DNA of 7,149 nt from assembly GCA_028275195.1 (NCBI GenBank), contig JAPWVC010000065.1, positions 1-7,149 of the forward strand, read 5' to 3'. The notes under the pieces were generated by a model, which searched no databases, was not told the origin of the DNA, and was given only the letters and a program-made list of their open reading frames with translations. Every line of letters starts with the position of its first letter. The first letter of the stretch is position 1. Both the position numbers and the translations under genes were made by a program. Source of the stretch: Candidatus Acetothermia bacterium (lineage in GTDB: Bacteria; Bipolaricaulota; Bipolaricaulia; RBG-16-55-9; JANLFV01). This document shows, in pieces, positions 1 through 5,439 of the stretch.

Positions 1-426
1 CAGAGCGGCCCACTCGCGGGCTATCCCGTAGTGGACCTCAAGGCCACTCTCATCGGCGGCTCCTTCCACCCCGTGGACTCCTCCGATTTGGCCTTCAAGA
101 CCGCCGGGGCGAGGGCCCTCCACAAGGCCCTCTCCCAAGGCGGGGCCGAGCTCCTCGAGCCGATCATGGAGGTCGAGATCATCTCGCCCAATGAATACCT
201 CGGCGAGGTGGTCGACGATGTCAAGGTCCGGCGGGGGGAGATCAAGGCGATCGAGAGCCGGAACTCTACCCAGATCGTCCGGGCGGAGATCCCTCTGGCC
301 GAGACCTTCGGCTATGCTACAAGGCTCCGCTCGCTCACCCAGGGGCGGGCGGTCTACTCCTTGAAGTTCGCGCGCTATGAGTTCGTCCCCTCGAGCAGAA
401 AGGAGGAAGTCCTCAAAGGGCGCTAG
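1..426 (+). CDS. fusA: Elongation factor G, C-terminal part (5' truncated by window)
   Basis: EF-G is the GTPase that drives translocation of tRNA and mRNA on the ribosome and, with RRF, ribosome recycling. Only the last 141 residues are present; the frame is open from base 1 (reading QSGPLAGYPVVDLK) and ends at TAG 424-426. The first ~55 residues match the end of domain IV (GYPVVDLK, then VDSSDLAFKTAGA). The rest is domain V, starting at LLEPIMEVEI and including VRAEIPLAETFGYATRLRS and LTQGR. The G domain lies upstream of the window. Known EF-Gs usually have DLNxRRG and a DHY-type motif near the end; here these read DDVKVRRG and KFARYEFVP, so this copy is somewhat divergent. It sits 3 nt before rpsJ, where many bacteria have tuf. 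The family call is certain; which EF-G subgroup it belongs to is not. Confidence 0.96.
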   Translation, partial: QSGPLAGYPVVDLKATLIGGSFHPVDSSDLAFKTAGARALHKALSQGGAELLEPIMEVEIISPNEYLGEVVDDVKVRRGEIKAIESRNSTQIVRAEIPLAETFGYATRLRSLTQGRAVYSLKFARYEFVPSSRKEEVLKGR

Positions 427-429
427 GCG

Positions 430-738
430 ATGGCAAGGGAGAAGATCAGGATCAGGGTTAAGGGCTACGACCACGAGCTGGTGGACGAGGCGATCAGGCG
501 GATCGTCAAGACCGCACTGGAGTCGCGGGCTAAGATCTCCGGCCCGATCCCCCTCCCCAGCGAGACACGGCGCTATACGGTCCTCCGTTCACCCCATGTG
601 AACAAGAAGTCGATGGAGCACTTCGAGCGCCGAATCCATAAGCGGCTACTCGATATCCGCGAGCCGACCTCGGAGACGATCAACTCCCTCATGGATATCG
701 AGCTCCCGACGGGGATCGACATCGAGGTCAAGCTATGA
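430..738 (+). CDS. rpsJ: Small ribosomal subunit protein S10 (uS10)
   Basis: S10 is a protein of the 30S head and, in bacteria such as E. coli, also acts as NusE in transcription antitermination. The product is 102 residues, the usual bacterial length. It reads EKIRIRVKGYDHELVDEA at the N-terminus, then GPIPLP, the S10 signature around RRYTVLRSPHVNKKS, and HKRLLDIREPTSETINSLM before the LPTGIDIEVKL end. The ATG at 430 has an AAAGGG Shine-Dalgarno at 415-420, 9 nt upstream. The TGA at 736-738 overlaps the rplC ATG by 4 nt (ATGA), so the two are probably translationally coupled. Only 3 nt separate it from fusA, so the long leader used for L4 autoregulation in E. coli is absent. Confidence 0.98.
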   Translation: MAREKIRIRVKGYDHELVDEAIRRIVKTALESRAKISGPIPLPSETRRYTVLRSPHVNKKSMEHFERRIHKRLLDIREPTSETINSLMDIELPTGIDIEVKL

Positions 739-1379
739 AGACGCTGGGGATCCTGGGGCAGAAGGTCGGGATGATCCAGTTCTTCTCCGAGGACGGCCGA
801 GCCCTCGCGGCCACGGTGATCCATGCCCCGCCTTCAGTGGTCGTCCAGGTGAAGACCCCCGAGAAGGACGGCTATTCGGCGATCCAGCTCGGCTGGGGCG
901 AGGCCAACGAGCGGCGGCTCACTAAGCCTCTTCTGGGCCACTTCAAGGCGGCCGGGGTCCAACCCCGCCGCTTCCTCCGAGAATTTCGTGTCCCGGACCC
1001 TGGGCAGTTCAAGCCGGGCCAAGAGCTGGGAGTAGAGCTCTTCCAGGAGGGGGAGGAGATCATTGTCAGCGGCCGGACCAAGGGGAAGGGCTTCCAAGGG
1101 CCGATGAAGAGGTGGGGCTTCCGCGGGGGGCCGCAGTCCCATGGCTCGAACTTCCGCCGCCGGCCGGGCTCGATCGGGACGATCCGCGGGACCGGGCGGG
1201 TCTTCAAGGGGCAGAAGATGGCCGGCCGGATGGGGAACAAACGGGTCACCATTAAAGGTGTAAAGGTCCTGAAGGTCGACCCTGAGCGGCACCTCTTGAT
1301 CGTCAAGGGGGCAGTCCCCGGGGCGAGGCGCGGGCTTTTAGAATTGAGGAAGGCCGATGGGACCGATGGGCAAGGTTAA
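735..1379 (+). CDS. rplC: Large ribosomal subunit protein L3 (uL3)
   Basis: L3 is an early-assembling 50S protein that binds 23S rRNA and sends a long loop towards the peptidyl-transferase centre. The product is 214 residues, normal for the family. It opens with the typical LGILGQKVGMIQFF, has the ISGRTKGKGFQG-like segment (IVSGRTKGKGFQGPMKRWGF, about residues 110-129) and the central loop with SHGSNFRRRPGSIG followed by GRVFKGQKMAGRMGN. The residue aligned with E. coli Gln150, the PrmB methylation site (PGSIGQNQ), is Arg here (PGSIGTIR), as is common outside Proteobacteria. GAGGT at 724-728 is 6 nt before the ATG. The C-terminal tail (KADGTDGQG) is encoded in a 23-nt overlap with rplD. Confidence 0.98.
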   Translation: MKTLGILGQKVGMIQFFSEDGRALAATVIHAPPSVVVQVKTPEKDGYSAIQLGWGEANERRLTKPLLGHFKAAGVQPRRFLREFRVPDPGQFKPGQELGVELFQEGEEIIVSGRTKGKGFQGPMKRWGFRGGPQSHGSNFRRRPGSIGTIRGTGRVFKGQKMAGRMGNKRVTIKGVKVLKVDPERHLLIVKGAVPGARRGLLELRKADGTDGQG

Positions 1380-2010
1380 GCTATACAAGAGTGACGGGAC
1401 CGAGGGCGGAGAGGTCGAGTTCCCCTCCTGCCTCTTGGAGGAAGAGGTCGACCCGGACCTCCTCCACCGAGCGGTTCAGTATATCTTGGTCAACCGGCGG
1501 CGAGGGACGGCCTCCACCAAGACCCGCGGGGAGGTCCGCGGCGGGGGCCGGAAGCCCTGGCGCCAGAAGCACACCGGCCGGGCGAGGCATGGCTCGCGGC
1601 GCTCCCCGATCTGGCGGGGCGGGGGAGTGGTCTTCGGCCCGAAGCCACGGGAATACCATTACGACCTCCCGAAGAAGATGCGCCGGAAGTCCTTGAGGAT
1701 GGCCCTCACCGCCAAGGTCAAGGAGGAGCGGCTCGCTCTCATCGAGGGGCTCCCCTTCACCCTACCCAAGACGAAGGAGGCCCTCCGCCTCCTCGAGAGC
1801 CTGGGCTACGACCATGGGGAGGAGAAGGAGAAGGTCCTCGTCCTGGTCTCGAAGGAGGAAGATACCCTCCCAGTAAGGAAGTCCTTCAGCAACATCCCCT
1901 GGGCCAAGTGCCTCACCGCCGCTGGAGCGAATGTCTACGAGTTGTTAAAATATGATGACCTCCTCCTCACCCAAGGGGCCCTCGAGGAACTGAAAGAGAG
2001 GTTGTGCTGA
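1357..2010 (+). CDS. rplD: Large ribosomal subunit protein L4 (uL4)
   Basis: L4 is a primary 23S rRNA-binding protein with a loop in the nascent-peptide exit tunnel; in E. coli it also represses its own operon. The product is 217 residues. The conserved tunnel loop is clear at about residues 46-99: NRRRGTASTKTRGEVRGGGRK, then PWRQKHTGRARHGSRRSPIW, then RGGGVVFGPKPREY. The globular domain follows (LPKKMRRKSLRMALTAK, and near the end AAGANVYELLKYDDLLLT). Two in-frame ATGs are possible. The ATG at 1357 has GAGGAAGG (1346-1353) at good spacing. The ATG at 1366 gives MGKVKLY, which aligns better with the family's MxKVKLY start but lies 12 nt from that site. I keep 1357. The gene overlaps rplC by 23 nt and shares one base with rplW. 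Confidence 0.96.
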   Translation: MGPMGKVKLYKSDGTEGGEVEFPSCLLEEEVDPDLLHRAVQYILVNRRRGTASTKTRGEVRGGGRKPWRQKHTGRARHGSRRSPIWRGGGVVFGPKPREYHYDLPKKMRRKSLRMALTAKVKEERLALIEGLPFTLPKTKEALRLLESLGYDHGEEKEKVLVLVSKEEDTLPVRKSFSNIPWAKCLTAAGANVYELLKYDDLLLTQGALEELKERLC

Positions 2011-2294
2011 TGCAGCACCCTGAGGATATTTTGGTGGCCCCACTGGTGAGTGAGGAGAGCTGGCGCCTCCAGGCGAGCAATATCTATGCCTTTCGCGTCC
2101 GCCCGGAGGCGACCAAGCAGCAGATCAAAAGGGCAGTAGAGGAGCTCTTCAAGGTCCGGGTCGTCGCCGTCCGGACGATGAACATGCCGGGGAAGCCGAG
2201 AAGGCAGCGGTTCTATCAGCGGGGACGAACCCCGCGGTGGAAGAAGGCCTTCGTCCGGCTGGCTGAGGGCCATCGGATCGAGATGTATCAATAA
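2010..2294 (+). CDS. rplW: Large ribosomal subunit protein L23 (uL23)
   Basis: L23 sits at the exit of the 50S peptide tunnel and is the docking site for trigger factor and SRP. Starting at the ATG at 2010 the product is 94 residues, normal for bacteria. It reads MQHPEDILVAPLVSEES, YAFRVRPEATKQQIKRAVEE, LFKVRVVAVRTMNMPGKPRR, then GRTPRWKKAFVRLAEGHRIE. The common ITEKS start motif appears as VSEES, a mild divergence. A GTG at 2004 in the same frame would add two residues but sits only 3 nt from the GAGAG Shine-Dalgarno (ending at 2000), whereas the ATG is 9 nt away. The ATG overlaps the rplD stop by one base (TGATG), which suggests re-initiation after L4. Confidence 0.97.
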   Translation: MQHPEDILVAPLVSEESWRLQASNIYAFRVRPEATKQQIKRAVEELFKVRVVAVRTMNMPGKPRRQRFYQRGRTPRWKKAFVRLAEGHRIEMYQ

Positions 2295-2309
2295 GGGGAG
2301 ACGTGCCTC

Positions 2310-3152
2310 ATGGGACTGAAGAAGTTTAAGCCGACTTCGCCGGGACTCCGCCATGCGGAGTGGCCGGACTATTCCGAGCTCACGACCGAAGAGCCGGAGA
2401 AGAGCCTCCTCGTCCCCCTTCCAAAGGAGGGCGGCCGGAACAATCAAGGGAAGATCACCGTCCGCCACCGCGGCGGGGGGCACAAGCGGTTCTATCGGTT
2501 GATCGACTTCCAGCGGGATAAGGTAGGTGTTCCGGCCAAGGTCGTCTCCCGGGAGTATGACCCTAATCGGTCGGCTTGGATCACCCTCCTCCATTACGCC
2601 GACGGGGAGAAGCGTTATATCCTCGCCCCGCTCAGGCTGGAGATCGGGGAGATAGTCGAGGCCGGGGAGGAGGCGGAGGTCAAGCCGGGGAATGCCCTCC
2701 CATTGAAGAAGATCCCCCCGGGGACCCTCGTCCACAATGTCGAGCTCTCGCCCGGAAGCGGAGGGAAGGTCGCCCGGGCCGCGGGGACCGCGGCCCAGGT
2801 GATGGGTTTCGAGGGGGGGATGGCCCAGCTCCGGCTCCCCTCGGGTGAGATCCGCCTCTTCCACGAGAACTGCATGGCGACGATCGGCCAGGTGAGCAAC
2901 CCCGACCACAAGAATGTGAAGCACGGCCAGGCCGGGAGGGTCCGTCGCCTCGGCCGCCGCCCGAAGGTCAGGGGCGTGGCTACCAACCCTGTGGACCACC
3001 CCCATGGCGGTGGGGAGGGGCGTCACCGTGTCGGCCGCCCGCCGGTCTCCCCGACGGGGAAGCTGGCCCACGGCCCGAGGACTCGAAAGAAGAATAAGCC
3101 GAGCGATAAGCTCATCCTCCGCCGGGCGAGGGAGGAGAGGAGGAAGCGCTGA
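2310..3152 (+). CDS. rplB: Large ribosomal subunit protein L2 (uL2)
   Basis: L2 is one of the most conserved 50S proteins, needed for subunit association and peptidyl-transferase activity. The product is 280 residues, close to the usual 270-280. The N-terminal OB-fold region has GRNNQGKITVRHRGGGHKR (residues 42-60), then REYDPNRSAWITLLHYADGE and KRYILAP. The SH3-like domain has KPGNALPLKKIPPGTLVHN and ARAAGTAAQVM. The C-terminal active tail has NPVDHPHGGGEGRHRVGRPP; His232 corresponds to the invariant E. coli His229. The usual GVAMNPVDHP reads GVATNPVDHP and the usual TPWGK reads SPTGK, both mild changes. An AAGGGGAG site at 2293-2300 lies 9 nt before the ATG. A 15-nt gap precedes it, and the TGA shares a base with the rpsS ATG. 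Confidence 0.98.
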   Translation: MGLKKFKPTSPGLRHAEWPDYSELTTEEPEKSLLVPLPKEGGRNNQGKITVRHRGGGHKRFYRLIDFQRDKVGVPAKVVSREYDPNRSAWITLLHYADGEKRYILAPLRLEIGEIVEAGEEAEVKPGNALPLKKIPPGTLVHNVELSPGSGGKVARAAGTAAQVMGFEGGMAQLRLPSGEIRLFHENCMATIGQVSNPDHKNVKHGQAGRVRRLGRRPKVRGVATNPVDHPHGGGEGRHRVGRPPVSPTGKLAHGPRTRKKNKPSDKLILRRAREERRKR

Positions 3153-3436
3153 TGGCGAGGTCACTGAAGAAGGGGCCGTTCGTCGCGCCCCACCTCTTGG
3201 AGAAGATCGAGAAGCTCAAGCGGGGGGAGATCCAGGAGATCAAGACCTGGTCGAGGGCCTCGATGATTATCCCCGAGATGGTCGGCCTGACGATCAAGGT
3301 CCACAACGGGCGGGCCCATGTCCCGGTCTACATCACGGAGAACATGGTCGGCCACCGCCTGGGGGAGTTCGCCCCGACCCGGACCTTCCGCCAGCACGGC
3401 GGGGTGAAGAAGAAGAAGGCCCCGGCACCGAAGTAA
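3152..3436 (+). CDS. rpsS: Small ribosomal subunit protein S19 (uS19)
   Basis: S19 is a 30S head protein that forms a complex with S13 and contacts the A-site tRNA and 23S rRNA bridge. The product is 94 residues, as in most bacteria. It starts MARSLKKGPFV, then has IKTWSRASMIIPEMVGLTIK, VHNGRAHVPVYITENMVGHR and LGEFAPTRTFRQHGG; a short lysine-rich tail (VKKKKAPAPK) ends it. GGAGG at 3139-3143 is 8 nt before the ATG, and the ATG overlaps the rplB TGA by one base. The stop is a tandem TAATAA (3434-3439), the only doubled stop seen in this window. Confidence 0.98.
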   Translation: MARSLKKGPFVAPHLLEKIEKLKRGEIQEIKTWSRASMIIPEMVGLTIKVHNGRAHVPVYITENMVGHRLGEFAPTRTFRQHGGVKKKKAPAPK

Positions 3437-3437
3437 T

Positions 3438-3443
3438 AAGGAG
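3438..3443 (+). promoter_or_regulatory. Shine-Dalgarno site that conflicts with the rplV ATG
   Basis: AAGGAG lies immediately against the ATG at 3444, with no spacer, but is 6 nt before the in-frame GTG at 3450. Spacing therefore favours GTG, while alignment with other L22 proteins favours ATG. Confidence 0.6.
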
Positions 3444-3830
3444 ATGGAAGTGAGAGCGGTCTCGCGGATGGTCCGGATCTCGCCGAAGAAGGCGCGGCTG
3501 GTGATCGACCAGATCCGGGGGAAGCATGTGGATCGGGCCTTGGAGATCGTCCGCCTCTCCAAGACTAAGGCGGCCAGGCTGATCCGGAAGACACTGGAAT
3601 CGGCAATCGCCAACGCCGAGAACAACCACGACCTGGACGCGAGCAAGCTCTTCGTCAAAGCCGCCTATGTCGATGAAGGCCCCTCGCTCAAGCGGGTCCT
3701 GCCCCGTGCGCGCGGGCGGGCCGATATAATCCGCCGCCGGACGAGCCATATCACGGTCATCGTCGCGGAAGCTGAAGCCGGGGCTGAGGCCGAGACTAAG
3801 ACCGGAGCCAAGGCTAAGGAGGGCAAGTAA
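3444..3830 (+). CDS. rplV: Large ribosomal subunit protein L22 (uL22)
   Basis: L22 binds all domains of 23S rRNA and its hairpin lines the peptide exit tunnel opposite L4. The product is 128 residues from the ATG at 3444. It reads MEVRAVSRMVRISPKKARLV, then IRGKHVDRALEIV, ESAIANAENNHDLD and KAAYVDEGPSLKRVLPRARG, ending the family core with RADIIRRRTSHITVIV. About 20 extra residues rich in Ala, Glu and Lys follow (AEAEAGAEAETKTGAKAKEG), beyond where many bacterial L22s stop. The ATG gives exactly the family N-terminal length (compare MEAKAVAR or MQAKAVAR starts), but the Shine-Dalgarno is adjacent to it and would better serve the GTG at 3450. The start is thus uncertain by two residues. TAA overlaps the rpsC ATG by one base. 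Confidence 0.96.
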   Translation: MEVRAVSRMVRISPKKARLVIDQIRGKHVDRALEIVRLSKTKAARLIRKTLESAIANAENNHDLDASKLFVKAAYVDEGPSLKRVLPRARGRADIIRRRTSHITVIVAEAEAGAEAETKTGAKAKEGK

Positions 3831-4528
3831 TGGGCCAGAAGACTCATCCCATCGGGTTCAGGCTGGGGATCCATAGGAAGTGGCAGTCCAATTGGTTCAG
3901 CGAGAAGAAGGCCCCGGAATACCTCCTGGAGGACTACCGGATCAGGGAGCTGATCCAGAAGCAGTATCATGGCGCGGGGATCGCCGAGGTGAACATCGAG
4001 CGCCCGACCGACGACCGGGTCTCGATCATGATCCGGACGGCCCGGCCGGGGATCATCATCGGGCGAGGCGGGGCGGAGATCAACAACCTCCAGGCGACGC
4101 TGGAGAAGATGACCGGCCGGCGAGTCCGCATCTCGATCAAGGAGATCGATAACCCCGACTTAGAGGCGATCCTCGTCGCCCGGGATGTGGCCTTCCGGAT
4201 CGAGAACCGGACCCCTCCGGTCCGGGCGATGAAGGAGATTATCGAGCGGGTCATGGCCAACGGGGCCCAGGGGATCAAGATCCGTGTATCCGGGCGGCTC
4301 GGAGGGGCCGAGATCGCCCGCTCAGTGGAGCAGATGGCTGGAAGGGTCCCCTTGCAGACGATCCGGGCCGACATCGACTACGGCTTCACCGAGGCCCGGA
4401 CGAAATATGGCCCGATCGGGATCAAGGTCTGGCTCTACCGCGGCGACTTCCGCCCGCTCGAGTCCCCAAGCCCGAGCCTAAGCTCGAGCGTGAGCCGAGG
4501 TGATAGCGATGCCACTACTATTTCCTAA
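3830..4528 (+). CDS. rpsC: Small ribosomal subunit protein S3 (uS3), probable frameshifted C-terminal tail
   Basis: S3 lies at the mRNA entry channel of the 30S head and helps unwind mRNA. As read, the product is 232 residues. MGQKTHPIGFRLGIHRKWQS opens the protein; the KH type II domain has GIIIGRGGAEINNLQ (GRGG at residues 78-81); the C-terminal domain has GRLGGAEIARSVEQMAGRVP and DIDYGFTEARTKYGPIGIKV, ending WLYRGDFRP. After about residue 210 the sequence becomes Ser-rich and unlike S3 (LESPSPSLSSSVSRGDSDAT) and runs 20 nt into rplP. One extra C in the CCCC run at 4464-4467 would give LESPKPEPKLEREPR and stop at TGA 4501-4503, 5 nt before rplP; this looks like a normal charged S3 tail. AAGGAGG at 3816-3822 is 7 nt before the ATG. 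Identity is certain; the last ~20 residues are doubtful. Confidence 0.95.
   Translation: MGQKTHPIGFRLGIHRKWQSNWFSEKKAPEYLLEDYRIRELIQKQYHGAGIAEVNIERPTDDRVSIMIRTARPGIIIGRGGAEINNLQATLEKMTGRRVRISIKEIDNPDLEAILVARDVAFRIENRTPPVRAMKEIIERVMANGAQGIKIRVSGRLGGAEIARSVEQMAGRVPLQTIRADIDYGFTEARTKYGPIGIKVWLYRGDFRPLESPSPSLSSSVSRGDSDATTIS
4463..4503 (+). other. Alternative-frame S3 tail (likely true end of rpsC)
   Basis: In the frame with codons starting at 4465, 4468 and so on, the bases read PKPEPKLEREPR and stop at TGA 4501-4503. Codons here (CCC, AAG, GAG, CTC) match the preference of the surrounding genes, while the annotated frame uses a run of AGC, TCG and ACT codons. A missing base in the C-run at 4464-4467, or a -1 shift by the ribosome, would connect the two frames. 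Confidence 0.6.
4497..4504 (+). promoter_or_regulatory. Shine-Dalgarno site deciding the rplP start
   Basis: GAGGTGAT is an 8-base complement to the usual 3' end of bacterial 16S rRNA and ends 4 nt before the ATG at 4509. The in-frame GTG at 4500 lies inside this site and so is not the start. Confidence 0.75.
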
Positions 4529-4940
4529 TCGGCGGAAGTTCCGGAAGGACCAGCGCGGCCGGCGGACGGGGAAGGCGATCGCAGGCTCTGAGGTGGCCTT
4601 CGGTGACTGGGGGATTCAAGCCCTCGAGCCGGCCTGGATCACGGCCCAGCAGATCGAGGCCTGCCGGACCGCGATCATCCGCGCCTTAGGGCGGGGCGGG
4701 AAGGTCTGGATCCGGGTCTTCCCCGATAAGCCGGTCACAAAGACCCCCGCGGAGAAGAGGATGGGCGGGGGGAAGGGGAACCCCGAGCAGTGGGTGGCCG
4801 TGGTCCTCCCAGGGCGGATCCTCTTCGAGCTGGCAGGGGTCGAGCAGGAGAGGGCTCGGGAGATCGCCGAGCTGGTCGACCACAAGCTCCCGATCAAGAC
4901 CCGCCTGCGCCGGCGCTTGGCCCTCGGAGGTGAGGTATGA
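4509..4940 (+). CDS. rplP: Large ribosomal subunit protein L16 (uL16)
   Basis: L16 organises the A-site region of the 50S subunit near the peptidyl-transferase centre and joins late in assembly. The product is 143 residues from the ATG at 4509, slightly above the usual 136-141. It reads MPLLFPNRRKFRKDQRGR, then EVAFGDWGIQALEPAWITAQ, QIEACRTAIIRALGRGGKVW, IRVFPDKPVTKTPAEKRMGG and GKGNPEQWVAVVLPGRILFE, ending with HKLPIKTRLRRRLALGGEV. The N-terminus (MPLLFPNRRK) is a few residues longer than the common MLxPKRxKYRK start. The start is fixed by the strong GAGGTGAT site. It overlaps the annotated rpsC end by 20 nt, or follows it by 5 nt if the S3 frameshift is corrected. The TGA is 1 nt from the rpmC start. 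Confidence 0.97.
   Translation: MPLLFPNRRKFRKDQRGRRTGKAIAGSEVAFGDWGIQALEPAWITAQQIEACRTAIIRALGRGGKVWIRVFPDKPVTKTPAEKRMGGGKGNPEQWVAVVLPGRILFELAGVEQERAREIAELVDHKLPIKTRLRRRLALGGEV
4926..4933 (+). promoter_or_regulatory. Shine-Dalgarno site for rpmC
   Basis: GGAGGTGA lies inside the end of rplP, followed by a second GAGG at 4932-4935. Together they support the ATG at 4942 rather than the in-frame GTG at 4930, which overlaps the site. Confidence 0.7.
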
Positions 4941-4941
4941 G

Positions 4942-5148
4942 ATGAAGGCGGAGGCACTGCGCGAGCTGACCGATGAGGAGTTGAGGGAGAAGGAGCGGGA
5001 GCTCCGGCGGAAGCTCTTTAACCTCCGCTTTCAAGTGGCGATGAACCGCCAGGAGAACACGGCCGCGCTCACGGAGACGAAGAGGGACATTGCCCGGATC
5101 TTGACGATCCTCCGTGAGAGGGAGTTGCAAAGGCGGAGACAGGAGTAG
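4942..5148 (+). CDS. rpmC: Large ribosomal subunit protein L29 (uL29)
   Basis: L29 is a small helical 50S protein beside L23 at the tunnel exit. From the ATG at 4942 the product is 68 residues, the usual length, beginning MKAEALRELTDEELREKERE as in most bacterial L29s. It continues LRRKLFNLRFQVAMNRQENT and ends DIARILTILRERELQRRRQE. It is strongly charged and predicted to form two antiparallel helices. A GTG at 4930 would add MRYE, but that start overlaps the Shine-Dalgarno and is not supported by the family. The gene ends in TAG and is followed by a 15-nt gap holding the rpsQ ribosome-binding site. Confidence 0.97.
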   Translation: MKAEALRELTDEELREKERELRRKLFNLRFQVAMNRQENTAALTETKRDIARILTILRERELQRRRQE

Positions 5149-5163
5149 AAGGAGGCGGGCTAG

Positions 5164-5439
5164 ATGCCGCGGAAGGAATTCATCGGCCGGGTCGTGAGCA
5201 CGAAGATGCAAAAGACCATTACTGTCCTAGTGGAGCGGCGGGAGCAGCACCCCCTCTACAAGAAGTTCATCTGGAAGCGCTCTAAGTTCTATGCCCATGA
5301 TGAGAAGGGCGAGGCTAGGGAAGGGGACCTGGTCCGGATCGCCGAGACCCGCCCCCTCTCCCGCCTCAAGCGCTGGGAGCTGGTGGAGATCATCGAGCGC
5401 GCCACGCCCGCCCCACAACAGGGAGGAGGGCCAGAATGA
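5164..5439 (+). CDS. rpsQ: Small ribosomal subunit protein S17 (uS17)
   Basis: S17 is a primary 16S rRNA-binding protein with an OB fold in the 30S body. The product is 91 residues. It has EFIGRVVSTKMQKTITVLVE, then RREQHPLYKKFIWKRSKFYA (the family signature region), HDEKGEAREGDLVRIAETRP and LSRLKRWELVEIIERA, followed by a short Pro/Gly-rich tail. AAGGAGG at 5149-5155 is 8 nt before the ATG. The TGA at 5437-5439 overlaps the rplN ATG by 4 nt. In E. coli this is where the S10 operon ends and the spc operon begins; the overlap here leaves no room for a terminator or promoter between genes. Confidence 0.98.
   Translation: MPRKEFIGRVVSTKMQKTITVLVERREQHPLYKKFIWKRSKFYAHDEKGEAREGDLVRIAETRPLSRLKRWELVEIIERATPAPQQGGGPE

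Noticed and set aside
1162..1215. Loss of the methylated Gln (E. coli Gln150) in L3 as a novelty
   Set aside because: Replacement at this position is normal outside Proteobacteria (Thermus, for example, does not have Gln there), so Arg here is not unusual.
834..1306. Overlapping minus-strand open frames inside rplC
   Set aside because: Both are shadows of L3 caused by high GC and scarcity of stop codons; they have no family features and no separate ribosome-binding site.
1935..3164. A 409-codon open frame on the minus strand across rplW and rplB
   Set aside because: It lies wholly antisense to two well-conserved ribosomal genes, and its Leu/Arg/Pro/Asp-rich composition is what the reverse complement of GC-rich, C/G-ending codons gives. 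No recognisable motif is present.
3004..3453. A plus-strand open frame of 149 codons bridging rplB and rpsS
   Set aside because: It is an out-of-frame reading of the ends of L2 and S19, rich in Arg, Gly and Pro, with no similarity to a known family.
3161..3749. Minus-strand open frames of 138-165 codons across rpsS and rplV
   Set aside because: They are antisense to S19 and L22, whose full conserved sequences explain the region.
5405..5436. A possible spc promoter or terminator at the rpsQ/rplN border
   Set aside because: The two genes overlap by 4 nt and I see no inverted repeat followed by a T-run, nor a convincing -35/-10 pair.
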